Source of the DNA: Sulfuriroseicoccus oceanibius
GTDB taxonomy: Bacteria > Verrucomicrobiota > Verrucomicrobiia > Verrucomicrobiales > SLCJ01
Direction of reading: 5' to 3'
Assembly (NCBI RefSeq): GCF_010681825.2
Contig: NZ_CP066776.1
Coordinates: 1,116,001-1,180,000, forward strand
DNA: 64,000 nt
In this document: positions 34,348-45,842 of the stretch, piece by piece
Position numbering within the stretch: position 1 is the first letter of the stretch
Layout: each line of letters opens with the position of its first letter
Made by a program: the position numbers and the translations under genes
The notes under the pieces: generated by a model
Database searches by the model: none
The model's input: only the letters and a program-made list of their open reading frames with translations
Told to the model about the DNA's origin: nothing

Positions 34348-35129
34348 GGATTGCTGAGTTGATGATTTCGAACAGTTACGAGTGTCGGTCTGGTAATGGC
34401 TCAAACTTAAACCAGCTCGGAACCGTTACCGACCCAGCGCTCGCAACGCTTTTGTCAGCACCACCTCCGGACTCGCTTAACCTCGAGCCATCATCGACGA
34501 CGACTGTCACATCGGCTAATCCGGTGTTCTCCGCGAACCGCAATTGTCCATTCGATGCAATTGCGGATTGTATGGGGCGATTTCCGCCGATTCGCCCCCG
34601 ATACTTCCGTCGGATTTGTGCGGATTTTAAAATCGGGCGCGTGTTGTTCTAGCAGCGTGGTGCCTCGTTGTTCGAGTGGCTTAATGGTGGTAGGTGAGGT
34701 TGTTGGTGCTGCGAGTGTGTGGGTTGGCTGCTTGTTGTGAGGGAGTTGAGGGGAGTGGGCGCTTTTTTTGTCGAGTTAGGCGGGAAGAAGGGTGGGGCTT
34801 GAGTTCTTTGCGTCTTGGCGTCTCTGCGTGAGCATCTCGTTGGAGGGGAGGAGTGGTCGCTGCGCTCCGAGTGGGATGTCGACAGGAATGTCGACCCGCC
34901 AGCGCTGCGCGTGGTGGGGATAGTGCGGCTGCGCCGGTGGTGTGGCTGCCGAGCTCGAGCTCAGCGCTCCAGACGGCGGCTCGGAGGCGGGCGGGATGGG
35001 AGGTCCTTATCTTTTTCCTCTTCGTTATTCGTATCGGAGCGAAGCGATGGAGGTCTGTGGGTTTTTCGGTTGTCATGGGGGCGGGGATTGGAGCAGGGTC
35101 GGTAGCGATTTGATTGGTCGTGGTGATCT
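34348..35129. other. Long intergenic region with a CTTTGCGTC-type repeat
   Basis: No convincing gene in 782 bp. A stretch from about 34806 to 34832 (TTCTTTGCGTCTTGGCGTCT, then CTGCGTGAG) is the same kind of dispersed repeat as at 30275. A later stretch (34865-35060) is GC-rich with short palindromes such as GAGCTCGAGCTC at 34957-34968 and a TCGTTATTCGTATCGGAGCG run. A 131-codon minus-strand frame across it reads like translated repeat. Divergent promoters for the transporter gene and recD2 must lie within. Confidence 0.5.
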
Positions 35130-37316
35130 ATGTCTAACGGAAACGAGTTTCTTCAAGGGGTGGCGGCGGTGCGCGGCGAAGTGGTGCGGGTGTCGTTCCA
35201 CAACGAGGAGAATGGGTTTTCTGTGTTGCGGGTGGTGTTGGATGGTGGCGGCGGGCAAGTGACGGTGACTGGTCGTTGTCCGATGCCGCGTGCCGGCGAG
35301 AGGATGGAGGCCGACGGGGATTGGCGCGACGACCCGCAATTCGGGCGGCAGTTTTCGGCGCGGCGGATTGAGCTGCAGGAGCCGGAATCGCTTGAGGGGA
35401 TGGCATCGTTCCTTGGCAGTGGCTTGGTCGATGGCGTGGGCCCCAAGCTGGCCCAGCGGATCGTGGACAAATTTGGCAAGGACGTGATGACTGTGCTCAA
35501 CCGCGAGTCCAAGCGGTTGGAGGAAGTCGAGGGAGTGGGGGAGAAGCGTCGGCGTGAGATCAAGGCGGGGTGGGACGCGGCGCGCGAGTTGCGGCAGGTG
35601 ATGATTTACCTTTTCTCGCAGGGGATATCCTCGGCGCGCGCGATGAAGATTTTCCAGCGCTACGGGGCGGAGACGCGCAAGGTTTTGCAGACCAACCCCT
35701 ACAAGCTGGTGGATGACATTGCGGGGATTGGGTTCAAGACTGCGGATGAAATGGCGGCCAAGATCGGGGTGGAACGGGATTCGTTGTTGCGGGTTGGTGC
35801 GGGGTTGAAGCACGTGGTCAGTGATGGCGCGACCCACGGCCACGCGGCGGTGCCGGTGCCGATGTTGGTGGAGAAGACGTGCGAGTTGATCGGCGTGGGT
35901 GAGCAGGAGGTGGAGGTCGCGTTGGCTCGGGTTTGCGGCGCGGGCGAACTGGAGCAGCACGAGGTGGACGGGCAGATGATGGTTTACCAACCGGAGCTGC
36001 GGCGGGCGGAGGAGCACATCGCCGAGGTGATCCGAGAGTTGGTGCGTGATGGGGATGGCGTGCGGATCAACGAGGAAAAGGCGATGGCGTGGGTGCGCCA
36101 CCACAAGGAATTTGATCTGAGCGACGGCCAGATGGAGGCGGTGCGGTTGGCGGTTTCGAGTCCGGTGTGTGTGATCACGGGCGGTCCCGGTGTGGGCAAG
36201 ACGACCGTACTGCGTTCGTTGCTCGGCGTGATGGATGTGGAAGGGCTGGAGTGCAAGCTGGCGGCGCCGACCGGACGTGCGGCGCAGCGCTTGGCCGAAA
36301 GCTCGGGGATGGAGGCGCAGACGCTGCATCGCATGCTCGGCTATCGTCCGAGCGGTGGGTTCAACTTCCACCAGGGGCGCAAGCTCGAGGGGGATGTGTT
36401 TGTGGTCGACGAGGTGTCGATGGTGGATTTGCCGCTGATGCGCGCGTTTCTCGACGCCGTGCCGGACGGGGCTTCGGTGATTTTGGTGGGGGATGCGGAT
36501 CAATTGCCTTCGGTCGGCCCGGGGGCGGTGCTGGGGGATCTGATTGAAAGTGGAGCGGTGCCGGTGGCTCGGCTGACCGAGGTCTTTCGTCAGGGTGAGG
36601 GGAGCCGGATTATCACAGTTTCTCACGAGGTGAACCATGGGCGGATGCCGGATCTGCAGCCGGAGAAGGGCTCTGACTGCTTTTTCCTGGAGAGAAGTTC
36701 GCCGCTCGCCACGCGGGAAACTCTGCTGCACCTGGTGGCCGAGCGTCTGCCGGCGGGGCTTGAGGTGGATCCGATCGCCGATGTGCAAGTGCTGACCCCG
36801 ATGCACAAAGGGGCGTTGGGGACGGTCGAGCTCAACCGCGAACTGCAGGCGCGGCTGAACCCCCCAAGTGAGTTCAAGCCGGAGATCGAGCGTTACGGCA
36901 TGACATTCCGCCGTGGCGACAAGGTGATCCAGATCCGCAACAGCTACGACAGAGGGGTGTTCAACGGCGATCTCGGGCGGGTGGCGGAGATCGAGCTGGA
37001 GTCGCACTCGGTGACCGTGCGCTTTGATGCCGGCGAAATAGCGACCTACACGCCGAACGAGCTCGACGAGCTGAGGCTGGCGTACGCGATCACCATCCAC
37101 AAGTCGCAGGGCTCTGAGTTTCCGGTGGTGGTGATGCCGCTTTCCAACCAGCACTTTGTCCTGCTCGAGCGGAACCTGATCTACACCGGGCTGACGCGTG
37201 GAAGGCGTCAGGTCGTGATGCTAGGCGAGCGCAAGGCTTTGGAGATGGGGATCAGCCGCCACCAGGCGCATCAGCGCTTCGGCGGGCTGCGGGCGCTGTT
37301 GGCTGCGGAGATTTAG
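35130..37316 (+). CDS. recD2: ATP-dependent RecD2-like DNA helicase
   Basis: 728 residues, superfamily 1B 5'-3' helicase of the RecD2 (TraA-like) type that acts without RecBC. The N-terminal 300 residues carry the RecD2-specific region with helix-hairpin-helix segments (SGLVDGVGPKLAQRIVDKFG; NPYKLVDDIAGIGFKTADEM). Walker A is ITGGPGVGKTTVLRSLLG at about 350. Walker B is FVVDEVSMVDLPLMRAFLDA. Later motifs are ILVGDADQLPSVGPGAVLGD, RLTEVFRQ and YAITIHKSQGSEFPVVVMPL. It is thought to act in DNA repair. It begins right after a long spacer and has no co-directional partner. Confidence 0.94.
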   Translation: MSNGNEFLQGVAAVRGEVVRVSFHNEENGFSVLRVVLDGGGGQVTVTGRCPMPRAGERMEADGDWRDDPQFGRQFSARRIELQEPESLEGMASFLGSGLVDGVGPKLAQRIVDKFGKDVMTVLNRESKRLEEVEGVGEKRRREIKAGWDAARELRQVMIYLFSQGISSARAMKIFQRYGAETRKVLQTNPYKLVDDIAGIGFKTADEMAAKIGVERDSLLRVGAGLKHVVSDGATHGHAAVPVPMLVEKTCELIGVGEQEVEVALARVCGAGELEQHEVDGQMMVYQPELRRAEEHIAEVIRELVRDGDGVRINEEKAMAWVRHHKEFDLSDGQMEAVRLAVSSPVCVITGGPGVGKTTVLRSLLGVMDVEGLECKLAAPTGRAAQRLAESSGMEAQTLHRMLGYRPSGGFNFHQGRKLEGDVFVVDEVSMVDLPLMRAFLDAVPDGASVILVGDADQLPSVGPGAVLGDLIESGAVPVARLTEVFRQGEGSRIITVSHEVNHGRMPDLQPEKGSDCFFLERSSPLATRETLLHLVAERLPAGLEVDPIADVQVLTPMHKGALGTVELNRELQARLNPPSEFKPEIERYGMTFRRGDKVIQIRNSYDRGVFNGDLGRVAEIELESHSVTVRFDAGEIATYTPNELDELRLAYAITIHKSQGSEFPVVVMPLSNQHFVLLERNLIYTGLTRGRRQVVMLGERKALEMGISRHQAHQRFGGLRALLAAEI

Positions 37317-37652
37317 TGGGAGTGCGTTCGCTGGGTGGTGCCGGTCGTCTGGCGTCCGCAGTGGGGCGTTGGGGCGAATGATGGTGTGGCGGCTGTTGGG
37401 GGCGTGCTGAGCGGTGGTTGACTGGACGTGGGGCTGGGAGATCCTTGCGGGGTGGGCGCGAATTGCCTCATCGGGGGGAGGTGTGGAGGCGGGATTGATG
37501 TGAAAGGGATTGGGTTCCAGTGTGTTGAGTGAGAGGGAAATCCTCTAGCATCTTCTCACAAAATGAGTTGCGAAATCGCGATTTGCTCGTAGCGATACAT
37601 TCGCCGGCTAATCATTTTTTTGCCGATAAGAACCAAGAGACCCAAACGAGAG
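37317..37652. other. G-rich spacer upstream of the second EF-G gene
   Basis: 336 bp without a gene. The plus strand is strongly G-rich to about 37530, then becomes A/T-rich. A perfect 12-bp palindrome, AAATCGCGATTT (37573-37584), lies about 70 bases before the EF-G2 start and may be an operator. GAGGGAAATCCTC (37532-37544) is a second short palindrome. No terminator was found after recD2. Confidence 0.45.
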
Positions 37653-39743
<2,091 letters not shown>

Positions 39744-39814
39744 GTTCTAGCGGCGAGAAACGAGAGGCCCGGCTCAAGCCGATTGAGTCTCTCGCTTCAA
39801 TAGCTCAAATTAAG

Positions 39815-39853
39815 AGCGCCGGTTCCCTATCCTGGGAGCCGGCGCTTTTTTTT
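39815..39853 (+). terminator. Rho-independent terminator after fusA2
   Basis: AGCGCCGG (39815-39822) pairs with CCGGCGCT (39839-39846), and the inner TTCCC region pairs partly with GGGAG. A run of T residues follows (39846-39853). Confidence 0.93.
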
Positions 39854-39860
39854 AGGAAGC

Positions 39861-39888
39861 TGTTCACGTTTTGGCGATGGTGTGACGT
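39861..39888 (+). promoter_or_regulatory. Candidate ECF-type promoter of sigma1
   Basis: TGTTCACGTTT (39861-39871) and GACGT (39884-39888), 18 bases between CAC and CGT. It lies 15 bases before the sigma1 start. The arrangement matches the element upstream of sigma2 and of PEP-CTERM gene 1. ECF promoters typically have AAC in the -35 and CGT in the -10, so self-activation is inferred. The start codon would be very close to the transcription start. Confidence 0.55.
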
Positions 39889-39902
39889 GACCCAGTGCGT
39901 TT

Positions 39903-40439
39903 ATGTCCCCCGGTTCTGAACATCTCAGTGAATTCGTGCGCCTGCTGACCCGTCATCAGGCGGGTATTCGTGCGTTCATTGTGTCGCAGATGCCGGGTTT
40001 GCCTGGGGTTGCGGATGTGCTGCAGGATGTGAATGTGATTCTGTGGGAGAAGAAGGATAGCTTTGAATTGGGGACGAATTTCTCAGCCTGGGCGTTTAAG
40101 ATCGCGCGGTTCCAAGTGCTCAACCACCGGCGCAAACTGCAGCGGCAGGGCCATGTGACGCTGAGTGATGAAATGCTCGATCAATTGGCACAGGGGATGG
40201 AGGAGACGCTTGATTCCACAGAGATGCGTCTCGAGGCGTTGGAGTTTTGTTTGAACAAGTTGCAGCTACACCATCGGGAATTGGTTGAAGAGCGCTATCT
40301 CAGTGCCAGTTCGCTGGTGGAGTATGCGCGCCGGATCAACAGGCCCGTAGGTTCATTGCGCACGACGTTGAAGCGGCTGCGGGTGTCGCTGCGCAAGTGT
40401 GTGGATTCACAAGTTTCGTTGGAGGAAAAGAGGGTATGA
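39903..40439 (+). CDS. ECF-like sigma factor 1 (Rhodopirellula/Verrucomicrobium group)
   Basis: 178 residues with sigma region 2 (VADVLQDVNVILWEKKDSFE, then FSAWAFKIARFQVLNHRR) and region 4 (LQLHHRELVEERYLSASSLV to the helix-turn-helix NRPVGSLRTTLKRLRVSLRK). It belongs to the small sigma-70 group expanded in Planctomycetes and Verrucomicrobia. The stop codon overlaps the FecR-LamG1 start (ATGA at 40436), which implies a sigma/regulator pair. It closely resembles sigma2 at 48773 and less so sigma3. The predicted targets are its own operon and the PEP-CTERM gene at 45040, based on the shared upstream element. Confidence 0.93.
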   Translation: MSPGSEHLSEFVRLLTRHQAGIRAFIVSQMPGLPGVADVLQDVNVILWEKKDSFELGTNFSAWAFKIARFQVLNHRRKLQRQGHVTLSDEMLDQLAQGMEETLDSTEMRLEALEFCLNKLQLHHRELVEERYLSASSLVEYARRINRPVGSLRTTLKRLRVSLRKCVDSQVSLEEKRV

Positions 40440-41977
40440 ACCGGGAAAAGCTAGAGTCAGCCGTTTACGATCTGCTTGATGGTGTGTTGAACCAGGAGCA
40501 GGTGAACGAACTTGAGTGGGAGTTGGGGGCGAGTGAGGAGGCTCGGGAGATCTATCGTGAGGCCGTTAAGATGCATAGTGCGTTGGCTCTGCGTGGTGAG
40601 GGGCGTCGTCAGATGGGGCGGCCCGCATCAGTGGTGCCTATGGAGCGGGTGGTGCAGCGCCAGCGGCGCAAGATTGTGAGAATTGCAGCGGTGGCTGCGG
40701 CTGCGGTGATTGTGCTCGGGGCGGTGGTGATGCGGATGATCCACGTTCCTGTGGACGTCGAGCTCGCTGCGTTTGAGGTGTCGGTGGGGACTCGTTATGA
40801 GTTGGTGCATTCCAGCGGAGGCGGGCGTGTGGACGGGCTCAAGGCGGGGACAAGGATGACGATCTCGCAAGGTGTGGTGGAGCTGCAGTTTGATTCGGGC
40901 GTGCGCTCGGTGGTGCAGGCACCGGCAGATCTGACGTTGGTGGAGGAGGGGTTGGTGCGCTTGGATGAAGGGGTGGCGTGGTTCCATGTGCCCGAGGAGG
41001 CGGTTGGGTTCGAAGTGGTGGCGCGTGAGGTGACGGTGGTCGATTTGGGGACTGAATTCGGCGTGGTGACTGGGGGAGGCGTGCCGGATGAGGTGCATGT
41101 ATTTAAAGGGCGTGTGGCTGCGAGCTCGCGCTGGGCTGAGGGTTCTCCGGACGTCGAACTGGTGGCGAACGAGGCATGCCGGGTTGGTGATGCGGATGAA
41201 CTGGTGAGAGGGATCGCGGATGGGCGGGAATTTGCGACAAGCCTGCCAGATGGTCTGCCTTACCTTCATTGGTCATTTGATGGTGAGGATCAGCACCAGG
41301 TGGCTGGGACCTATGCGGCTGCCGCCCGACTGAAGGTGGTTGAGCAGAGAGGGGTTCGCGCCCCGTCGGTGGTGCCCGGGGTGGTGGGAAGCGGGCTGGC
41401 TTTCAATGGACAGCAGCAGGCGGTGGTGACCGATTGGCCTGGCTTGGCGGGCAACCGGGCGCGGACGGTGAGTTTCTGGGTGCGGATTCCTGAAGGATCT
41501 CCGCCGAATGGACTGGGGGGCATCGTGGGGTGGGGGGACCGTTCCCGTTACGGAGGAAAGTGGAAAGTGCTGGTAACCGGTGATGGGCGGCAGGATGAAG
41601 GTGGGCAGGTGGTGCGCGCGTCTTGGGGAGACTACTGGGTGGATAGCGACGTCGATGTGGCAGATGGCGAGTGGCATCATGTGGTGGTCACGACCACCGG
41701 TGAGTTGACTGCGACTGATGAATTGGATGTGGACGTCTATATCGATGGTCAGCGCTCGATGTTGAGATATGGCAACAAAGGGGGGCAAGGCGCACCTCCA
41801 GAGATGAGAACTGTGACCCGTTCCAAGACGTCGGTGCCTCTTGTGATGGGGGCGAGCCTTCTCCCGAATCCTCGCGATCGGGAATATTTCATTGGTGAAA
41901 TTGATGAACTCTACATCCACGCCGGGCATATGGATCAGGGCGAGGTTGGGGAGTTGTTATCCGCAGGGGCGCAGTAA
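40436..41977 (+). CDS. FecR-LamG membrane protein 1, probable anti-sigma sensor
   Basis: 513 residues. Residues 1-60 are helical and charged (DLLDGVLNQEQVNELEWELG), like the cytoplasmic part of anti-sigma factors but without zinc-finger cysteines. One membrane helix is at 81-99 (RIAAVAAAAVIVLGAVVM). A FecR domain follows at about 110-250 (RSVVQAPADLTLVEEGLVRL; VVDLGTEFGVV; DEVHVFKGRVAA). The last 230 residues are a LamG/concanavalin-like fold (RTVSFWVRIPEG; DGEWHHVVVTTTGEL; YFIGEIDELYIHAG). The orientation puts the lectin fold outside the cytoplasm. Inferred role: hold sigma1 until a polysaccharide is bound. Not a known FecA-type iron system, since no TonB receptor is near. Confidence 0.85.
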   Translation: MNREKLESAVYDLLDGVLNQEQVNELEWELGASEEAREIYREAVKMHSALALRGEGRRQMGRPASVVPMERVVQRQRRKIVRIAAVAAAAVIVLGAVVMRMIHVPVDVELAAFEVSVGTRYELVHSSGGGRVDGLKAGTRMTISQGVVELQFDSGVRSVVQAPADLTLVEEGLVRLDEGVAWFHVPEEAVGFEVVAREVTVVDLGTEFGVVTGGGVPDEVHVFKGRVAASSRWAEGSPDVELVANEACRVGDADELVRGIADGREFATSLPDGLPYLHWSFDGEDQHQVAGTYAAAARLKVVEQRGVRAPSVVPGVVGSGLAFNGQQQAVVTDWPGLAGNRARTVSFWVRIPEGSPPNGLGGIVGWGDRSRYGGKWKVLVTGDGRQDEGGQVVRASWGDYWVDSDVDVADGEWHHVVVTTTGELTATDELDVDVYIDGQRSMLRYGNKGGQGAPPEMRTVTRSKTSVPLVMGASLLPNPRDREYFIGEIDELYIHAGHMDQGEVGELLSAGAQ

Positions 41978-42010
41978 GTCCGCCTTTGGCAGGGGAGCCA
42001 AAAAGCATTT

Positions 42011-44764
42011 ATGAAGGGGCATCAAATTGTACATTTACTGGCGTTGATTGTGGCTGCTGTTCTTTGGCAGCCGATTTCAGCACGCTCTGCATCCTCGGTG
42101 ATCAACGTGGCTTGGAATCATACGAGCACCACAGTGACTGCTTTCGACTCTGAGCCCGACGGTGAGGTGGTGTCGGCAGGAAGCAATGGCTCGGCGTATT
42201 GGAACCAGATCCGGCAGGATGAACAGGGGGCGACGTTTGCTGATCTGGCGATGAAGTATTCCGATGGGTCGGACGCGCCCGTGACGGTGTCTGCAACCTC
42301 AGGTTACACGGGGCACAGCGGCGTTTCTTGGAGTGGCAAGGGGGATGATTTCGTGATGATGGACGGCTGGTATGGGTTCAAAGATGGTGAGAAGGTGGCA
42401 GTTTCCGGCGTGCCCGCGGAGTGGGCGGCGGATGGCTATTCCGTCGTGATTTACGGCGACTCGGACGCGGTCTCCCGAACGATGCGATACACGATCAATG
42501 GGGTGACCAAGACGATTGTCGACGCTGGCACGTTTGGAGGAACGTTTGTCGATGGGGGCAATCGGGTGGTGTTTGACGGGCTTAGCCAGACATCATTTGA
42601 GATCACGGGCAATGCGGATGGCACGCCGGGGCGATCGGCGATCAATGGTTTGCAGATCATTCGGGGTGGCCAGCAGCAAGAGCCTCAAGTGGGAGCGTTC
42701 GATGCCGACGATCTGTACGTTGGTGAGGGAGAATCGGTGGTTTTGAGTTGGCAGGTGACGGGAGCGGACTCAGTGACGATTACTCCCTGGCCGGGGGATG
42801 TGTCTTCGTTGACAGAAGGGGGAGGAGGTTCCGTCTCGGTGAGTGTGAATCAATCGACAACTTTCACCTTGGAGGCGGGCAATGCGCTGGGCTCGGTTTC
42901 CGAGAGTGTGACGGTTCACGTCGGGCCGGAGCGTCCGAATATCTTGCTCTTTTTGGTGGATGACATGGGCACGCAGGACACGTCTGAGCCGTTTCAGGTG
43001 AATGCCCAAGGGGAGGATGTGCCTACCGCACAGAATGCGTTGTACCGGACGCCGCAGATGACGCTGTTAGCAAACCAAGGGGTGAAGTTCACGAGTGCGT
43101 ATGCGATGCCAGTTTGTTCGCCGACCCGATGCAGCTTGATGAACGGGCAGAACTCCGTGCGCCATCATGTGACCAACTGGACGGCTCCGCGGGTGTCTCC
43201 GGACGGAGGCGGGGAAACCGGACAGAATCATGTCACCAGCCATAACTCACCTCGTGAATGGCGCCGTGCTGGGTTGGACACTTCGAAGCCGACGTTGCCA
43301 GCGCTGCTGAGTGGTGCCGGCTACCGCAGTATTCATGTGGGCAAGGGGCATTTTGGCAACGCGACGGATCACAATGCGGATCCTTTGCTGTGTGGATTTG
43401 ATGTGAACATCGGAGGTAAACAAATTGGCCAGCCTGGAAGCTATTTCGGAACGGCGAATTACGGGTCGGGCAACTTTCAGGTGCCACACTTGGAGGCCTA
43501 TCACGGGACGAATACCTTTCTCACCGAGGCGCTCACGCTGGAAATGAACCGTGCGATCGAGGGCGCAGTGAACGATGGGGTGCCGTTCTTTGCCTACATG
43601 AGCCACTATGCCCTACACGCCCCGTTTCATGAGGATCCTCGTTTTGCGGGCAACTATCCATCGCTCAGTGGTAGTAACGGGGCGTATGCCACGTTGATCG
43701 AGGGGATGGACAAGTCGCTTGGAGATATCCGGGCCAAGCTTGAGCAACTCGGAGTGGCTGAGGAGACGTTGGTGATCTTTCTTTCGGACAACGGGAGCGA
43801 CAACCCGATGGCCAATGCGTCGGCGCCATTGCGTGGCAAAAAAGGTCAGAAGTGGGAGGGCGGCTCGCGCGTGCCAATGATTGTTGCGTGGTCGAAGATT
43901 GATCCCAACAGCTCATTCCAGAGTCGGTTGAGTATCCCGGCAAACCGGCATGAGGACGATTTGGTGGCGGTGTTTGACCTGTTTCCAACCATTCTGAACA
44001 TAGCTGGGGTGGAGTACGATCAGCAGGTCGATGGTTATGATCTGCAGGAGTATTTCAAAGGGAATGCCGGAACGCACCGACCGCAGGAGTTGTTGATCCA
44101 TTTTCCGCATGACCACAATTCGGACTACTACACGTTGCTGCGAGTGGGGGAGTACAAGCTGATCTACACTTACCACACCGATACATTCGAGCTCTACAAT
44201 GTGGTGTCCGATATCGGTGAAAGCGTGGATCTGGCGGCGGCTGAGCCTGAAAGGGTAATGGAGATGGCGCGCAAGATGGCGCGACAGCTTGCTGAACATG
44301 GAGCGCAGTGGCCGACCTATGAAGCATCACCAACTGATATCGATGATCCACTGGTCATGCCGCAGATCGCCGGGGTGGATGTCGATCGCGATGGGATCGC
44401 CGATAATACCGAGGATGCCAATCAGAATGGGTTGGTGGATCCAGGTGAGACGGATCCGGATAATGACAACAGTGACGGGGATAATGTGCCGGATGGCGAG
44501 GAAGCCCGGATTGGGACCGATCCATTGGATGCTTCGAGTCGGTTTGATGTGGTGCCGGTAGTGCGCGGTGACGGGCAGCTTGAATTGAATTGGCCATCAG
44601 CCGCGGGAGCGAGTTTTACCATCCGTTCCAGCGGCGATTTGATCGACTGGAGTACGGTAGTGGCAGATTCCGTGCCGGCTGCGGGCGATGGGGCGTCGGC
44701 GACGACCTACGTGGTGGCTGGTAGCGAGGCTGACAGGGTGTTCTACCGTGTTGAGCTGGATTGA
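42011..44764 (+). CDS. Secreted multidomain sulfatase 1
   Basis: 917 residues. A signal peptide (about 1-27, cleavage after ARSA) precedes an N-terminal beta-rich domain (30-220). Then come an Ig-like domain (about 228-300), the sulfatase domain from RPNILLFLVDDMGTQDTSEP, a thrombospondin type 3-like calcium-binding stretch (DVDRDGIADNTEDANQNGLV, DPDNDNSDGDNVPDGEEA), and a beta-sandwich tail (TIRSSGDLIDWSTVVAD). The formylglycine site is CSPTR with Cys369; VDD and FLSDNGSDNP hold metal ligands. It needs a sulfatase-maturating enzyme, not present in the window. It is 33 bp downstream of FecR-LamG1. The substrate is a sulfate ester of unknown kind, probably algal polysaccharide. Confidence 0.92.
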   Translation: MKGHQIVHLLALIVAAVLWQPISARSASSVINVAWNHTSTTVTAFDSEPDGEVVSAGSNGSAYWNQIRQDEQGATFADLAMKYSDGSDAPVTVSATSGYTGHSGVSWSGKGDDFVMMDGWYGFKDGEKVAVSGVPAEWAADGYSVVIYGDSDAVSRTMRYTINGVTKTIVDAGTFGGTFVDGGNRVVFDGLSQTSFEITGNADGTPGRSAINGLQIIRGGQQQEPQVGAFDADDLYVGEGESVVLSWQVTGADSVTITPWPGDVSSLTEGGGGSVSVSVNQSTTFTLEAGNALGSVSESVTVHVGPERPNILLFLVDDMGTQDTSEPFQVNAQGEDVPTAQNALYRTPQMTLLANQGVKFTSAYAMPVCSPTRCSLMNGQNSVRHHVTNWTAPRVSPDGGGETGQNHVTSHNSPREWRRAGLDTSKPTLPALLSGAGYRSIHVGKGHFGNATDHNADPLLCGFDVNIGGKQIGQPGSYFGTANYGSGNFQVPHLEAYHGTNTFLTEALTLEMNRAIEGAVNDGVPFFAYMSHYALHAPFHEDPRFAGNYPSLSGSNGAYATLIEGMDKSLGDIRAKLEQLGVAEETLVIFLSDNGSDNPMANASAPLRGKKGQKWEGGSRVPMIVAWSKIDPNSSFQSRLSIPANRHEDDLVAVFDLFPTILNIAGVEYDQQVDGYDLQEYFKGNAGTHRPQELLIHFPHDHNSDYYTLLRVGEYKLIYTYHTDTFELYNVVSDIGESVDLAAAEPERVMEMARKMARQLAEHGAQWPTYEASPTDIDDPLVMPQIAGVDVDRDGIADNTEDANQNGLVDPGETDPDNDNSDGDNVPDGEEARIGTDPLDASSRFDVVPVVRGDGQLELNWPSAAGASFTIRSSGDLIDWSTVVADSVPAAGDGASATTYVVAGSEADRVFYRVELD

Positions 44765-44818
44765 TTTGAAATGAAGGCGGAGTCCTCTGCTGCCGCGTGG
44801 TGTTGCAGAGATCACTTT

Positions 44819-44854
44819 GCGCCGGTTCTCGGATGAGAGGGCTGGCGCTTTTTT
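44819..44854 (+). terminator. Rho-independent terminator after sulfatase 1
   Basis: GCGCCGGTTCTC (44819-44830) pairs with GAGAGGGCTGGCGC (44835-44848) through G-C, G-U and A-U pairs, followed by TTTTTT. It separates sulfatase 1 from the independently promoted PEP-CTERM gene. Confidence 0.82.
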
Positions 44855-44879
44855 GTGAGGAGGGGAGGAGCGAGAAAAG

Positions 44880-44906
44880 TGATAACGTTTATTGCCGGGG
44901 AGACGT
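44880..44906 (+). promoter_or_regulatory. Candidate ECF-type promoter of PEP-CTERM gene 1
   Basis: TGATAACGTTT (44880-44890) and GACGT (44902-44906), 17 bases between AAC and CGT, identical in spacing to the sigma2 element. It lies 25 bases beyond a terminator and about 134 bases upstream of the start codon, leaving a long 5' leader. The match suggests that the sigma factor driving the cassettes also drives this gene separately. Confidence 0.6.
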
Positions 44907-45039
44907 CACGCTGCGCCAGCATGTCCTCTTCCCCTGGGTATCAGTGAGAAATTGCCGTCGTTCCGACCGTGGGTCGGGCGGTGCAAGGAGGAGGCGGTTG
45001 GTAGATTCCATTAACGAAAACACTAACTGATACAAATAT

Positions 45040-45789
45040 ATGAAAAAAACTCCATTCCTCGTAGGAGCTGCGTTGGCTGTCTCTTTGGCCGGTGCAAGCG
45101 CTGTAACCACCGTGATCGACTTCGGGCTTGCAGGTACGACTTCGTTTCCAGTGACTGTTAACCAGTTCGCCGAGAGCAATGCCTCAAACTCCGTGAATAA
45201 CCTGACACTCAATACGATCGCCGGTGTGGACAGCGGAATCCGCTTTTCGACCAGCGATGTCTGGAGCGCGGGCGCTGGCGGTTCGTTCAGCCCGGCGGGA
45301 TCCGGCAGCTATGATGGTGGAAGTTCCGTTGTGGATGGCTGGATCAGCAACGAGCAGGCTGCATATGGCGACATTTGGCAAGGCTTGGTCAATGCGACGA
45401 ATCCTCTCACCACCGGCCAAGCTCTGACCATGACATTCTCTGGTCTTGAGGCGAATACAGAGTACACATTCAAGTTGTTGAGTGCTCGGGCGAATGCCTA
45501 TGGCACAGGCTTCGACGGAACCTACTCCATGACTTATGGCGTGGACTCCCTCGCGGGTGGCGGATCGCATGACATGGGTGGTTCTGGCGCGGGGCTCAAT
45601 GCGACTGAATACACTTGGACATTCACCACCGGAGATACAGCTGAGAATGCGGTGATTGATTTGTCCGGATCGTGGAACCTGAACGCGGTGACCATTGATT
45701 CTGTGGCGGTGGCTGCGGTGCCCGAGCCGTCTTCAACTGCTCTTCTTGGTGTGAGTGGTCTTGCGTTGATCTTGCGCCGTCGGCGTTAG
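45040..45789 (+). CDS. PEP-CTERM protein 1
   Basis: 249 residues. A signal peptide (KKTPFLVGAALAVSLAGASA) is followed by a beta-rich Gly/Ser/Thr body and the PEP-CTERM tail: VPEPSSTALLGVSGLALILR followed by RRR. Such proteins are cut and anchored or exported by an exosortase, usually in EPS-producing Gram-negatives. The body contains LTMTFSGLEANTEYTFKLLS, reminiscent of PEP-CTERM beta-sandwich domains. It has its own promoter-like element and a hairpin downstream, and lies between sulfatases 1 and 2. It may be a surface or matrix protein co-regulated with polysaccharide breakdown. Confidence 0.9.
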   Translation: MKKTPFLVGAALAVSLAGASAVTTVIDFGLAGTTSFPVTVNQFAESNASNSVNNLTLNTIAGVDSGIRFSTSDVWSAGAGGSFSPAGSGSYDGGSSVVDGWISNEQAAYGDIWQGLVNATNPLTTGQALTMTFSGLEANTEYTFKLLSARANAYGTGFDGTYSMTYGVDSLAGGGSHDMGGSGAGLNATEYTWTFTTGDTAENAVIDLSGSWNLNAVTIDSVAVAAVPEPSSTALLGVSGLALILRRRR

Positions 45790-45842
45790 GTGATGTTGCT
45801 TCCCGGTTTGGTCTAGGATATCCGGGGAGCTTCTATATTCCG

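Noticed and set aside
34681-35076. 131-codon minus-strand frame in the recD2 upstream spacer
   Set aside because: It reads through dispersed repeat sequence and has no ribosome binding site or family resemblance.
35073-37154. 693-codon minus-strand open frame over recD2
   Set aside because: Antisense shadow of a clear helicase gene; composition is dominated by His, Arg, Leu and Pro as expected from such shadows.
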